DNA of 30,914 nt, taken from CAWUIH01 sp963922495. GTDB taxonomy: Bacteria > Pseudomonadota > Gammaproteobacteria > Coxiellales > Coxiellaceae. The number at the start of each line of letters is the position of its first letter. The stretch's first letter is position 1. Below the pieces are notes generated by a model, which saw only the letters and a list, made by a program, of their open reading frames with translations, was not told where the DNA came from and searched no databases. Shown one piece after another: positions 1-7,817 of the stretch. A program made the position numbers and the translations under genes. Location of the stretch: NCBI GenBank assembly GCA_963922495.1, contig CAWUIH010000015.1:1-30914 (forward strand). The letters are read 5' to 3'.

Positions 1-855
1 AACCATGACTGCAATCACTGGCAACAACCATCCTAAGTGAAATGATCTAAAAAAAGCATCGAATGCTTGCATGATACCAGCTACTAGACTGATTGTTTTC
101 GTGGGTAAAACTAATGCAATCGCCAATGAACCACAAATCAAGGTAAATACAATAATTAGTGTGGCAATTAACATCGCGCGTGGAAAAGCCTTTTGTGGGT
201 TTTTGACGTCAATACTGTGAACTGTGGCAATTTCCATACCACCAAACGACAACATTACACCAGTTAATGCCACCCAAGTATTGGGGGGGAAATTTGGCAG
301 TAAATCATGTGCATGAAATCCTATTTGCAATGGCTTCCCTGAAAAAATCCATACTGCACCCAGCGCAATAATCAATGTCATTGGTAACAACAAACCTGAA
401 ATAGTACAAAAATTTGCAAAACGGGCTGAAGATTTGATCCCTCTTAAATTAATCAATGTTGCCCCCCAAAAAGCACACAAAATAACGGCAATTAAAAATA
501 TTTTGTTAGATGCTATCGCAGGAGAAATTAAGTAACCGATTGAACCAGCAACAAAAGATAAAATAGTTGGATACCAAATGACGTTCTCAATCCACTGAAA
601 CCATATAGCCATAAAACCAGCTTGCAACCCAAAAGCCTTGCGGACCCAATTATAGACTCCGCCTGCTTCAAGACTGGTGGAAGCCAACTCAGCAGAAACT
701 AACGCGCTCGGTATAAGAAAAAATACTGCGCCTAATATGAAAAAAAAGATTAACGAGCTACCAAACAAAGCGGTGGCCGGTAGATTACGAATACTATCTA
801 CCGAACCGGCTGTGATCATCGCCAGACTGAAAACACCCAAAATGCGATTAGTAAT
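1..855 (-). CDS. APC-family amino acid antiporter (GadC/glutamate:GABA type), partial
   Basis: A minus-strand frame stays open from about 855 to the window edge, about 285 residues, so the C-terminal part is outside. The translation is very hydrophobic and opens with ILGVFSLAMITAGSVDSIRN then LPATALFG, the first-helix signature of amino acid-polyamine-organocation permeases of the glutamate:GABA antiporter type, followed by repeated membrane segments. The expected role is inner-membrane exchange of amino acids, and the substrate cannot be read from the sequence. The start is odd: an in-frame TGA lies at 859-861 and no ATG, GTG or TTG follows before the conserved ILGVFS motif. The only candidates are ATT codons (856-858 and 853-855, just after a GGGGTGA Shine-Dalgarno-like run) or a TTG inside the motif. 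A perfect TTGACA -35 hexamer lies upstream at 926-931 (minus strand), with a poor -10. This could be a rare ATT start or a gene that has lost its start. Confidence 0.8.
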   Translation of the reverse strand, partial: MTNRILGVFSLAMITAGSVDSIRNLPATALFGSSLIFFFILGAVFFLIPSALVSAELASTSLEAGGVYNWVRKAFGLQAGFMAIWFQWIENVIWYPTILSFVAGSIGYLISPAIASNKIFLIAVILCAFWGATLINLRGIKSSARFANFCTISGLLLPMTLIIALGAVWIFSGKPLQIGFHAHDLLPNFPPNTWVALTGVMLSFGGMEIATVHSIDVKNPQKAFPRAMLIATLIIVFTLICGSLAIALVLPTKTISLVAGIMQAFDAFFRSFHLGWLLPVIAVMV

Positions 856-985
856 AATTCACCCCAAAAAACTGTGTTGCTGCGTATTTGATACCGCCAA
901 TTAGTTTGGTGGCAGAAATTAACTTTGTCAAGAAATGAACTATACAATAAGATGAGATGGATTGATGTCACACAATGCTAGCAAA

Positions 986-1012
986 TTGTTGAATATTAAC
1001 ATACAATATAAT
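986..1012 (+). promoter_or_regulatory. Putative sigma-70 promoter for the cytochrome bd operon
   Basis: TTGTTG at 986-991 and a perfect TATAAT at 1007-1012 are separated by 15 bp, slightly short of the optimum. Transcription would start near 1019 and leave a leader of about 24 nt with AAGGAAG at 1029-1035 before the cydA ATG. I saw no convincing oxygen-regulator site. Confidence 0.45.
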
Positions 1013-1042
1013 TGTTCAGAAAGATTATAAGGAAGTATACGT

Positions 1043-2431
1043 ATGGATTCTTTAACGACAGTACTGTCTCGCGCTCTTTTCGGCTTCACCATCAGTGCAC
1101 ACATTATTTTTCCCGCATTTAGTATTGGACTCGCCACTTTTCTTGCTGTAATGGAAGGGTGCTGGCTCAAAACCAAAAATCCCACTTATTTGAAAATATG
1201 TAAATTCTGGACCAAAGTTTTTGCACTGACTTTTGGCATGGGAATTGTATCTGGCATTGTAATGGAGTTTGAGTTCGGGATGAACTGGGCGAGATTTACT
1301 CATGCCGTCGGAGGAGTCCTTGGAGCATTATTTACTTGGGAGGTATTCACTGCCTTTTTCATCGAAGCAGGATTCTTAGGTGTGATGCTGTTCGGCTGGG
1401 AAAAAGTGGGGGCTAAACTCCACTACTTCGCAACACTCTTAGTCTGGATTGGTGTCTCTTTATCAGCGTATTGGATCATGGATGCAAATACTTTCATGCA
1501 ACACCCCTGGGGCTACCAAATTGATAAAAATGGGCTTTATACTGCTTCAAGCTGGGCAGCCGTGATTTTTAATCCCATGTTGATGAATAGGTATTTTCAT
1601 ATGATGTTAGCCGCATATATATCGGCCGGCTTCGCAATTATTAGCATTTGTTCTTATTATCTAGTAAAGAATCGTCATCAAGATGTTGCCAAAAAATGTT
1701 TGAAATTCGTATGGGTGGTAATGTTCTTAGCAATTTTGGTACAGATTTATTTGGGTGACAACAGTGGGCGGGATGTTCTCAAATACCAACCCTTGAAAAC
1801 AGCCGCAATGGAAGGAATTTGGAATACACAGCGCGGCGCACCCTTTTTAGTTCTTGCTTACCCCGATCAAAATTTAGAAAAAAACACCTGGGCATTGAAA
1901 ATTCCTCATGGCGCAGCTCTTATCAATACTCACCAATGGAATGGGCGATTAGTGGGGCTGAAATCCGTACCACGTGCAGACCGCCCTCAGGTCGGGATCG
2001 TATTTTATACCTTCCGGTTGATGGTATACGATGGCTTCTTCATTTTACTTATCTCAATCATCTCCTGTATCTTACTGATGAGAAAGAAATTATTTCAAAC
2101 TCGATGGTGGCTAAAACTCAGCATGTGGTTTGCACCGCTGGGTTTTATTGCACTGCTGGGAGGATGGCTAACAACTGAAGAAGGTCGCCAACCGTGGATT
2201 ATTTACAAATTAATGCGTGTAGCTGATGCCAGTAGTATTGTTCATCCTCGAAATGTGATTTCCTCACTAGTAGTTATTTTCATTGCCTACGGTATTATTT
2301 TCGGGATTTTTTATTTTTACTTCCTCAATAAAGTGATTCAGGGTGGTCCAGAAGAAGCAAGAGATTTAAGCATTGCCGAACAACCATTCAGATATATGAC
2401 AGCTTCAACCAAGGAGGGTGCTGAAAAATGA
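1043..2431 (+). CDS. cydA: Cytochrome bd-type quinol oxidase subunit I, CIO-like
   Basis: Subunit I of the inner-membrane bd-type terminal oxidase, which oxidises quinol and reduces O2 to water without pumping protons. The 462-residue protein has the family's ring of membrane helices. Its candidate haem-ligand histidines are H20 in the first helix and H186 (E. coli ligands are H19 and H186). The GRQPW motif is at 381-385. The quinol loop (GRDVLKYQP through about residue 320) is short, as in the cyanide-insensitive (CIO) subgroup; the long-loop E. coli type is about 520 residues. The start is supported by AAGGAAG eight bases before the ATG. The stop overlaps the cydB start (ATGA), indicating translational coupling. 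High-affinity oxygen use at low O2 is the usual role. Confidence 0.95.
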   Translation: MDSLTTVLSRALFGFTISAHIIFPAFSIGLATFLAVMEGCWLKTKNPTYLKICKFWTKVFALTFGMGIVSGIVMEFEFGMNWARFTHAVGGVLGALFTWEVFTAFFIEAGFLGVMLFGWEKVGAKLHYFATLLVWIGVSLSAYWIMDANTFMQHPWGYQIDKNGLYTASSWAAVIFNPMLMNRYFHMMLAAYISAGFAIISICSYYLVKNRHQDVAKKCLKFVWVVMFLAILVQIYLGDNSGRDVLKYQPLKTAAMEGIWNTQRGAPFLVLAYPDQNLEKNTWALKIPHGAALINTHQWNGRLVGLKSVPRADRPQVGIVFYTFRLMVYDGFFILLISIISCILLMRKKLFQTRWWLKLSMWFAPLGFIALLGGWLTTEEGRQPWIIYKLMRVADASSIVHPRNVISSLVVIFIAYGIIFGIFYFYFLNKVIQGGPEEARDLSIAEQPFRYMTASTKEGAEK

Positions 2432-3423
2432 ATACCTTAGCAACAATATGGATGTGTATTATTGCGTTTGGCGTACTAATGTATGTAGTGTTGGATGGGT
2501 TCGCTTTAGGAGCAGGCATTATTATGCCTTTCATAAAGAGTGATTATGATCGTGACATCATGATTAGCTCAATTTTACCCGTATGGGATGGTAACGAGAC
2601 CTGGTTAGTACTGGGTGGTGCATCCCTCTACGGCGCATTTCCTGTTGCATTTAGCACATTGCTCCCTATTTTGTATGTGCCCCTGCTAGCGATGACGGTA
2701 GCGCTACTGTTCCGAGGCATCACGTTTGAATTTCGTCTGAAAGCTCGTAAGAGCAAAAAAATATGGGAGCTGTTATTTTTTATTGGTTCCACAGTTGCGG
2801 CTTTTGTACAAGGCTTAGTGCTTGGCTCGTTTATACAAGGGTATCATATCACCGCGGTAGGAACCGGCGGTGGCCATCAATGGTGGACTGGGTTTTCTAT
2901 TTTTTGTGGCTTTGCGGTTGTTTTTGGATACGCATTATTAGGATCAAATCGTTTAATTCGCAAAACCTCCGGTGAATTACAACAACGCTTTTATAAAAAA
3001 TCATTTTTTTTACAATTTTTTATATTTGCATTTGCAATAGCTGCGAGCATCTGGTCACCACTTTTAGATCCATGGATTAAAGCACGTTGGTTTGGACCAC
3101 AATATATAGGTTACTTATCGATACTACCCATATTTGGCATATTTTGTGTATTACTGCAATTCTGGGGGATTTGGAAAAAACACCACCATACGCCATACTG
3201 GGCTTCAATAGGTATTTTTATCGCCTGTTATGCCGGTTTTATCGTTAGTTGCTTCCCATATCTCGTACCACGTCACTTTACTTTTTGGGAGTGCGCTGCA
3301 CCTCATAATACACTGACTTTTATGTTAATTGGAGCTGTTATTATGCTCCCTATACTACTGTATTATACCTTTTATTCTTATGTTATATTCCGTGGAAAGG
3401 TTAAGGAAAAAATTGAATACTAA
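2428..3423 (+). CDS. cydB: Cytochrome bd-type quinol oxidase subunit II, CIO-like
   Basis: Subunit II partners CydA in the bd oxidase and supports haem assembly and the proton path. The 331-residue protein has about eight to nine hydrophobic segments. It carries the family motif WDGNETWLVLGGASLYGAFP near residues 53-72, including D54 of the WDGNE stretch, and an LDGF motif in the first helix. The length is close to CioB proteins and somewhat below E. coli CydB (about 379). It begins inside the cydA stop codon and its own last codons overlap the start of the small third subunit, so the three genes form one tightly coupled operon. Confidence 0.95.
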   Translation: MNTLATIWMCIIAFGVLMYVVLDGFALGAGIIMPFIKSDYDRDIMISSILPVWDGNETWLVLGGASLYGAFPVAFSTLLPILYVPLLAMTVALLFRGITFEFRLKARKSKKIWELLFFIGSTVAAFVQGLVLGSFIQGYHITAVGTGGGHQWWTGFSIFCGFAVVFGYALLGSNRLIRKTSGELQQRFYKKSFFLQFFIFAFAIAASIWSPLLDPWIKARWFGPQYIGYLSILPIFGIFCVLLQFWGIWKKHHHTPYWASIGIFIACYAGFIVSCFPYLVPRHFTFWECAAPHNTLTFMLIGAVIMLPILLYYTFYSYVIFRGKVKEKIEY

Positions 3424-3541
3424 CCGTCAAATAAAACAAAAAAAACACTGGAAATGGTTTTTGGGAATTTACCTAGGCTCCATTGTACTCGTTGGCACTG
3501 TAGATTATTTATTGCGTCTTTTGATAAATCTATTTAGGTAG
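3413..3541 (+). CDS. DUF2474-type small bd-oxidase subunit (CydX-like)
   Basis: A 42-residue single-pass membrane protein overlapping the end of cydB. A basic N-terminus (RQIKQKKHWKW) is followed by one hydrophobic helix (FLGIYLGSIVLVGTVDYLL) and a short basic tail. This layout and position match the DUF2474 family found after CIO-type cydB genes, thought to stabilise the oxidase as CydX does. The start chosen is TTG at 3413, because AAGGA lies five bases upstream (3403-3407). The same frame is open further upstream (to ATG 3329), but that part overlaps cydB and lacks a comparable ribosome-binding site. Family assignment rests on pattern and context only. Confidence 0.72.
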   Translation: MNTNRQIKQKKHWKWFLGIYLGSIVLVGTVDYLLRLLINLFR

Positions 3542-3610
3542 AGATAGCGTTATTGGCTAATCTATTAAAGCTAATATCTTAAAAAACAAATTTCATTGGG
3601 CTCATATTAT

Positions 3611-3773
3611 CCTAGAAAAAGCAGTTGAGCACGATTAAATGGCGTAAAAAATTGATTGATATCGTATAATAAAAATTATCGAAGTCACCTTGTTGGCGAT
3701 GAGAAAAATTTTTATATGGCAAGATGAATCAAGATGGTACGCTAGAAATCGCGACCTAATTACTCTTTCTAGG
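3611..3773. repeat. Palindromic dispersed repeat, copy 1 (~163 bp)
   Basis: The copy begins CCTAGAAAAAGC and ends CTTTCTAGG. The two ~80-base arms are imperfect reverse complements along their whole length: blocks such as CCTAGAAA, CGATT, GCGTA, TTGATT and ATAAAAATT recur in order in both arms. The axis lies near 3692. Flanking ATTAT/AATAAT extends the terminal inverted repeat. It is clearly the same element as 5185-5346 and, inverted, 24342-24503. It lies in the convergent gap between the small bd-oxidase subunit and the outer-membrane protein gene, ending 8 bases from the latter's stop. No coding capacity is seen. Confidence 0.9.
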
Positions 3774-3781
3774 ATTATTTA

Positions 3782-4366
3782 CTAAAAGGAATAAATAAAT
3801 CCCAATCCAATAAAGTTTAGCGTTGGAATTTGATGAGAATTACTTTTTGGTGTGTAGGTCCATGAGGTCATTATTTCCCAATGAGAATTAAAATGGTAGG
3901 CCGCTGCTACACCTAATACAGGTTCCCAAAATTGAACTGCTGGTAAGTACGTTTGCCGATTTCTGACATTAAGCTCTGTACGTGTCACATATCCTATCCC
4001 TAATTCTGGGGAAATAGTCATTTCTAAATAGATCGGTATATTGAATTTTGCAGCAAATAAAATTAAATTTTGTCTCACATCGTCAGCTTGGTTGCTATCT
4101 GACGAATACTGTGAAAATTTAGGGCGATAACAATAAATCACACCAATTTGTGAGTCAATAAATCGACTAAAATGATACCCTAACAGAAATTCTGGAGCAA
4201 TACCCATTTGCTTGATATATCTCGGATTACCACCTATAAATTGAATTTTTTTGTATCCTAATATACTTACACCAATATTAGGGCCAAGAAATAGATTAAT
4301 ATGTGATAAAGTTGTCATGCTCCATACAGACATACTAAAGAATAATATTCCGCTCTTTATTAGCAT
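3782..4366 (-). CDS. Outer-membrane beta-barrel protein of unknown function
   Basis: A predicted secreted protein of 194 residues. The N-terminus (KSGILFFSMSVWSMTTLS) resembles a Sec signal peptide. The rest alternates polar and hydrophobic residues in short strands (for example LGYHFSRFIDSQIGVIYCY, ELGIGYVTRTELN, VLGVAAAYHF) and ends in GLGFIYSF with a terminal phenylalanine, the usual C-terminal signal of outer-membrane barrels. It is about the size of eight-stranded OmpA/OmpW-type barrels. I chose ATG 4366 because TGAGGA lies about eight bases upstream; a TTG five codons earlier overlaps that site. It is divergent from the PagL-like gene, and both are bracketed by palindromic repeats. No specific ligand or enzyme activity can be read. 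Confidence 0.7.
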   Translation of the reverse strand: MLIKSGILFFSMSVWSMTTLSHINLFLGPNIGVSILGYKKIQFIGGNPRYIKQMGIAPEFLLGYHFSRFIDSQIGVIYCYRPKFSQYSSDSNQADDVRQNLILFAAKFNIPIYLEMTISPELGIGYVTRTELNVRNRQTYLPAVQFWEPVLGVAAAYHFNSHWEIMTSWTYTPKSNSHQIPTLNFIGLGFIYSF

Positions 4367-4409
4367 TACACTAATCCTCAAAAAAATATAACACCGATCT
4401 GTCTCATCA

Positions 4410-4437
4410 TTGGATTGAAACTTGTGTATACTATAAT
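4410..4437 (+). promoter_or_regulatory. Putative sigma-70 promoter for the PagL-like gene
   Basis: TTGGAT (4410-4415) and a perfect TATAAT (4432-4437) are 16 bp apart. The predicted transcript start near 4444 leaves about 27 nt before ATG 4471. The outer-membrane protein gene must be served by a promoter facing the other way in the same ~100 bp. Only weak candidates are visible there (TTGTCT followed by TATACA on the minus strand). Confidence 0.5.
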
Positions 4438-4470
4438 TTTAAGATAGACAACATAAGTCTTAAATTCAAT

Positions 4471-5184
4471 ATGATAAAAAATATTCAGCCTTTGGCAGCA
4501 TTCTTTAACCAATACCTTGTATTTTTACTACAGAAAACTATATGGCTTTTACAGTACCTTATTATTAAACCAGCAAAGAGTATTGAAACTGTGTTTTTTT
4601 ACATCTTAATTTTTTTTGTAGCTTTCATTCCAACAAATATCCAAGCCGCAATTATAAATAGTAGCTTTTCATTCCCTCATCAAGAATACTCTTTAGGATT
4701 TTTTAACAAAGATATTTTACCTGATAATATCCCTCATCCTCCGCATCCACTATTCTGGACATCTCGTTTAAAAGTCGACAAAGGCTGGACGTTTAATTAT
4801 GAATATACCGCAATACATACTATAAAATATTTTTCCATCGACATTGGATACAGTATTTCTAAATGGAACAAAAGTTCACAATCACAGTTCTGTGCAACAT
4901 TTTTAATTGCTTTTAAATGGTGGATGTTTCATGTTCCCATGTTTCACCCTTATTTTGTCTACAGCGTTGCGAGCCCATCAATAATTACACGTAGACGTTT
5001 TGCTGGGGCAAACTTATCGGCTAATTTTATTTTCCAGGATTTTATAGGCGTTGGATTTCTCTTAGGGGAAAAAACACGCGTAGATGTGAGCCTAAAAATT
5101 TACCATTATTCGAATGGCGATCTCTTCTTACACAACGCCGGTTTTGATGTTCCTTCGGTATTAAGTGTAGGTATAGCATTTTAA
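4471..5184 (+). CDS. pagL: Lipid A 3-O-deacylase (PagL family)
   Basis: Predicted outer-membrane enzyme that removes the 3-O-linked acyl chain of lipid A. The C-terminal part contains YHYSN at 211-215, then N222, G224 and D226, and ends in SVGIAF as barrels do. In Pseudomonas PagL the catalytic triad is H126, S128 and E140. Here H212, S214 and D226 have the same spacing, so the acid is aspartate instead of glutamate. The protein is long (237 residues; PagL is about 170). A hydrophobic stretch at about 42-57 ending in A-A looks like a signal peptide but has about 40 residues before it. A GTG at 4591, preceded by AAAGAG, could be the true start. The promoter just before 4471 favours the longer form. 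The stop codon directly abuts repeat copy 2. Confidence 0.75.
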   Translation: MIKNIQPLAAFFNQYLVFLLQKTIWLLQYLIIKPAKSIETVFFYILIFFVAFIPTNIQAAIINSSFSFPHQEYSLGFFNKDILPDNIPHPPHPLFWTSRLKVDKGWTFNYEYTAIHTIKYFSIDIGYSISKWNKSSQSQFCATFLIAFKWWMFHVPMFHPYFVYSVASPSIITRRRFAGANLSANFIFQDFIGVGFLLGEKTRVDVSLKIYHYSNGDLFLHNAGFDVPSVLSVGIAF

Positions 5185-5346
5185 CCTAGAAAAAGCCGTT
5201 GAATCCAATTAAATAGTGTAACAAATCAATTGAGATCGCGTCATAAAATTTTTCGAAATCATCTTGTTGGCAATGAAAAGAATTTTTACATAGCGAGATA
5301 CATCAATATTGTATACCAGAAATCGTGATCCAACAGCTTTTCCAAG
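5185..5346. repeat. Palindromic dispersed repeat, copy 2 (~162 bp)
   Basis: Same orientation as copy 1. It begins CCTAGAAAAAGCC right after the pagL stop codon and ends in a decayed terminus, GCTTTTCCAAG, one base before the trpR stop codon on the other strand. The element therefore fills the whole convergent gap. Internal blocks (AAATAG-GTGTA, TCTTGTTGGCAATGA, AATTTTTACATAGCGAGAT, CCAGAAATCGTGATCCAA) align with copies 1 and 3. This copy has more substitutions and is probably older. Confidence 0.88.
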
Positions 5347-5347
5347 C

Positions 5348-5665
5348 TTAAAGTTCTGAAAGTTCATCAGGTAGCTCAGTAGTGAATTTATCAAGCATAT
5401 ACTGCTTCAAACTGAGATCAATCTTTTTAAGTGCATTAGAGCCACGAGTTATCTTAGCAATGCTTATATTCAATTGACGTGATATTTCACGCTGAGTATT
5501 TTTCCCTTCCAGTAGCTCGCGAACTAGCTCCACTCGTAAAGCAAGTTGCTCTTTCTCTTCTAAAGTAAAAAGAAGTTCAAACAAGGAATTAAGTTGCTCT
5601 TTTGATTCAGCATTAAGACATAAATTCAAAAGCTGAGACCAGCCTTTGGATTGATATGATTCCAC
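5348..5665 (-). CDS. trpR: Trp operon repressor
   Basis: A tryptophan-dependent DNA-binding repressor of 105 residues (E. coli TrpR is 108). The region from LLFTLEEKEQLALRVELV through ELLEGKNTQREIS and ISIAKITRGSNALKKI gives the TrpR core and helix-turn-helix at about 58-83. ITRGSN is the strongly conserved recognition-helix motif. The start is GTG 5665, because GGGGG lies four bases upstream and the length then fits the family. A longer frame to 5740 would include promoter-like DNA. No trp biosynthetic gene is in the window, so its targets are elsewhere. The stop codon abuts repeat copy 2. Confidence 0.88.
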   Translation of the reverse strand: MESYQSKGWSQLLNLCLNAESKEQLNSLFELLFTLEEKEQLALRVELVRELLEGKNTQREISRQLNISIAKITRGSNALKKIDLSLKQYMLDKFTTELPDELSEL

Positions 5666-5686
5666 AATACCCCCTTTGTTCGCATA

Positions 5687-5715
5687 TTTAAACAATACCC
5701 TACTACGAAAGTCAA
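5687..5715 (-). promoter_or_regulatory. Putative promoter of trpR
   Basis: On the minus strand TTGACT (5715-5710) and TTTAAA (5692-5687) are 17 bp apart, giving a start near 5680 and a short leader to the GTG at 5665. This spacing supports the shorter trpR start. No clear copy of the classical trp operator was recognised. Confidence 0.4.
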
Positions 5716-5811
5716 ATAGTATTATGACGCACCGTGACACAAATTAAAGGCAAAATAATTAGCCAATGTCGGTAAAAAACAGCAAATAACCTCTCTTGAA
5801 GAAAAATAGGA

Positions 5812-7536
5812 TTATGCTGGCTCTAAGTATTCAATCATAAGTTGTAATTTTCTGCGGCCCTGAAACTCGTTAATATCTAGTCGGTAAACAATTTTTACAT
5901 ATTCACAGTTACAATTAGGCCACTTCTCTAAATCCACGTGAAAAGCAATCGCATCCAAATAGTAATTACTGTCTGGAAGCTGCAAGATGAGCTTTAGATG
6001 TCGTTGACCAACAATCCTTTGATTGATCAGTTTAAATTTACCATCAAATGATGGCTCAGGAAAATCCTGGCCCCACGGACCATTTTCGTAAATTAATTGC
6101 GCCATTTCTAACGACAGATTCTCTTCACGTAGCTCTCCATCAGTTTCCAAGACTGCTGATAATTGATTCTCAGTTACTGCTTTTTTTACTTCATTTGCAA
6201 AACTTTGCTTGAATTCTGCAAATTGGTTAGGACACAAAGTCAATCCAGCAGCCATTGCATGACCACCAAATTTACTGATGAGATCAGGGTTTTGAGTAGC
6301 AACGCGCTCCAACAAATTGCGGATATGCAACCCCGGTATCGATCTTGCAGAGCCTTTTAAGGTGTCATCCGCAGTTTTTGCAAAGGCAATTACTGGGCGA
6401 TGAATGCGTTCTTTTACCCGTGATGCCACTAAACCAACCACACCTTGATGCCATTCTTCATCATATAAACACAAACCATAAGGCAAATTTTCTGTAAAAC
6501 TGAGTTGATCAACGACATCAAAAGCTTCTTTTTGCATTTGTGTCTCTATTATTCGACGCTGTTTATTAAGCTCATCAAGACGATACGCGATATCCAAACC
6601 GACATCAAAGTTTGGTGCCAACAAGCAAGCGACTCCTAGACTCATATCATCCAATCGACCTGCAGCATTCAGCCGAGGGCCAATAGCAAAACCTAGGTCG
6701 GCAGCACTGAGTTTCTCCGGATTTTTACCTGAAACTTTAAGCAGTGCCATAATCCCTGGATGTGCTTGACCAGCGCGAATACGTCGCAGACCTTGATGAA
6801 CCAAAATACGATTATTTTTATCAAGTGGCACAACATCAGCTACCGTTCCTAATGCAACAAAATCAAGATACTTAGACATGTTCGGGCAAGCTATTCCACG
6901 CTCTTCAAACCAATTCGTATTCTTCAAAAAAGCACGCAATGCCAACATAACGTAAAACACTACACCCACCCCAGCTAGGGATTTACTCGGAAACAAATCA
7001 CCTACTCCATTAGGATTGACAATAGCGTAAGCATCTGGTGTTTCCTCGCCGGGCAAGTGGTGATCAGTAATTATAACGTCTATGCCATATTTTGAGGCAC
7101 GCCTAACACCCGCAATACTGGAAATACCATTATCGACTGTAATAATCAGTTCGGGATTTCGCTGTTTTGCAACATCAACAATTTTTGGTGATAGACCATA
7201 CCCGTAAGCAAAACGATTGGGAATTAAATAGGTAACGTCTCTAGCACCAAACGCTTGTAATGTCTTTACAGCCAGTGCAGTACTCGTAGCACCATCCGCA
7301 TCAAAATCACCAACGATCATGATTCGCTGTTGCTGTTTAAGTGCCATAAAAATACGTTCCACAGCTTTATCGATATCCATTAGCGAAGAAAAAAGATGTA
7401 AGTCTTTTAAATCACGTAAAATATCTTGGGAAGAATGGACATCGCGCGCACTAAACACTCGTCGCAGCACAGGGTGAAATTCTGGTAATCCGTCACTCTG
7501 AGCACGCAATTTACGCCTCATAATAGTCTTTTTCAC
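5812..7536 (-). CDS. recJ: Single-stranded-DNA-specific exonuclease RecJ
   Basis: 5'-to-3' single-strand DNA exonuclease used in RecF-pathway recombination, mismatch repair and base-excision repair. The 574 residues match the usual length (E. coli 577). The DHH phosphoesterase motifs are present: GDFDADG at 76-82, TVDNGIS around 133-139 and DHH at 158-160. The DHHA1 region includes FGGHAMAAG near residue 425, and a C-terminal OB-fold region follows. The start is GTG 7536, five bases after AAGGGA. It lies upstream of trpR on the same strand with about 150 bp between them. The 280 bp before it (7537-7817) hold no gene or repeat that I can recognise. Confidence 0.96.
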   Translation of the reverse strand: MKKTIMRRKLRAQSDGLPEFHPVLRRVFSARDVHSSQDILRDLKDLHLFSSLMDIDKAVERIFMALKQQQRIMIVGDFDADGATSTALAVKTLQAFGARDVTYLIPNRFAYGYGLSPKIVDVAKQRNPELIITVDNGISSIAGVRRASKYGIDVIITDHHLPGEETPDAYAIVNPNGVGDLFPSKSLAGVGVVFYVMLALRAFLKNTNWFEERGIACPNMSKYLDFVALGTVADVVPLDKNNRILVHQGLRRIRAGQAHPGIMALLKVSGKNPEKLSAADLGFAIGPRLNAAGRLDDMSLGVACLLAPNFDVGLDIAYRLDELNKQRRIIETQMQKEAFDVVDQLSFTENLPYGLCLYDEEWHQGVVGLVASRVKERIHRPVIAFAKTADDTLKGSARSIPGLHIRNLLERVATQNPDLISKFGGHAMAAGLTLCPNQFAEFKQSFANEVKKAVTENQLSAVLETDGELREENLSLEMAQLIYENGPWGQDFPEPSFDGKFKLINQRIVGQRHLKLILQLPDSNYYLDAIAFHVDLEKWPNCNCEYVKIVYRLDINEFQGRRKLQLMIEYLEPA

Positions 7537-7817
7537 ATATATCCCTTAATTATAAGTAACTTAAATTCAATATTTGTGGTGATGATAACAATATTTATCA
7601 GTGCGGTACAAGTGTGTTATTGTTGTAATAATCACTGCTTTTAATCATTATTATTGTCATCGGAAAAACCCTATTTTAATTTCGAAGAACGAAAAAAAAC
7701 CATTGATTTACCTAATTAACGACATTATGTGACTTCACGAATCAAGTGCTTGCCTAACTATTTGACACGCTACTCCAATTATGGCGCCCCAGCTCGCTAA
7801 TATTTCCTTAACAAACA

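Noticed and set aside
677..904. 75-codon plus-strand frame opposite the antiporter gene
   Set aside because: Antisense to the conserved N-terminal region of the APC permease; lysine-rich composition reflects the hydrophobic codons on the other strand.
1819..2178. 119-codon plus-strand frame inside cydA
   Set aside because: Out-of-frame shadow of a gene with clear haem-ligand and GRQPW motifs; no ribosome-binding site.
7537..7817. Possible small RNA or repeat in the 281 bp between recJ and the acetyltransferase gene
   Set aside because: AT-rich with short A and T runs, but no hairpin with a T-tract, repeat-family match or convincing promoter pair that I could identify.
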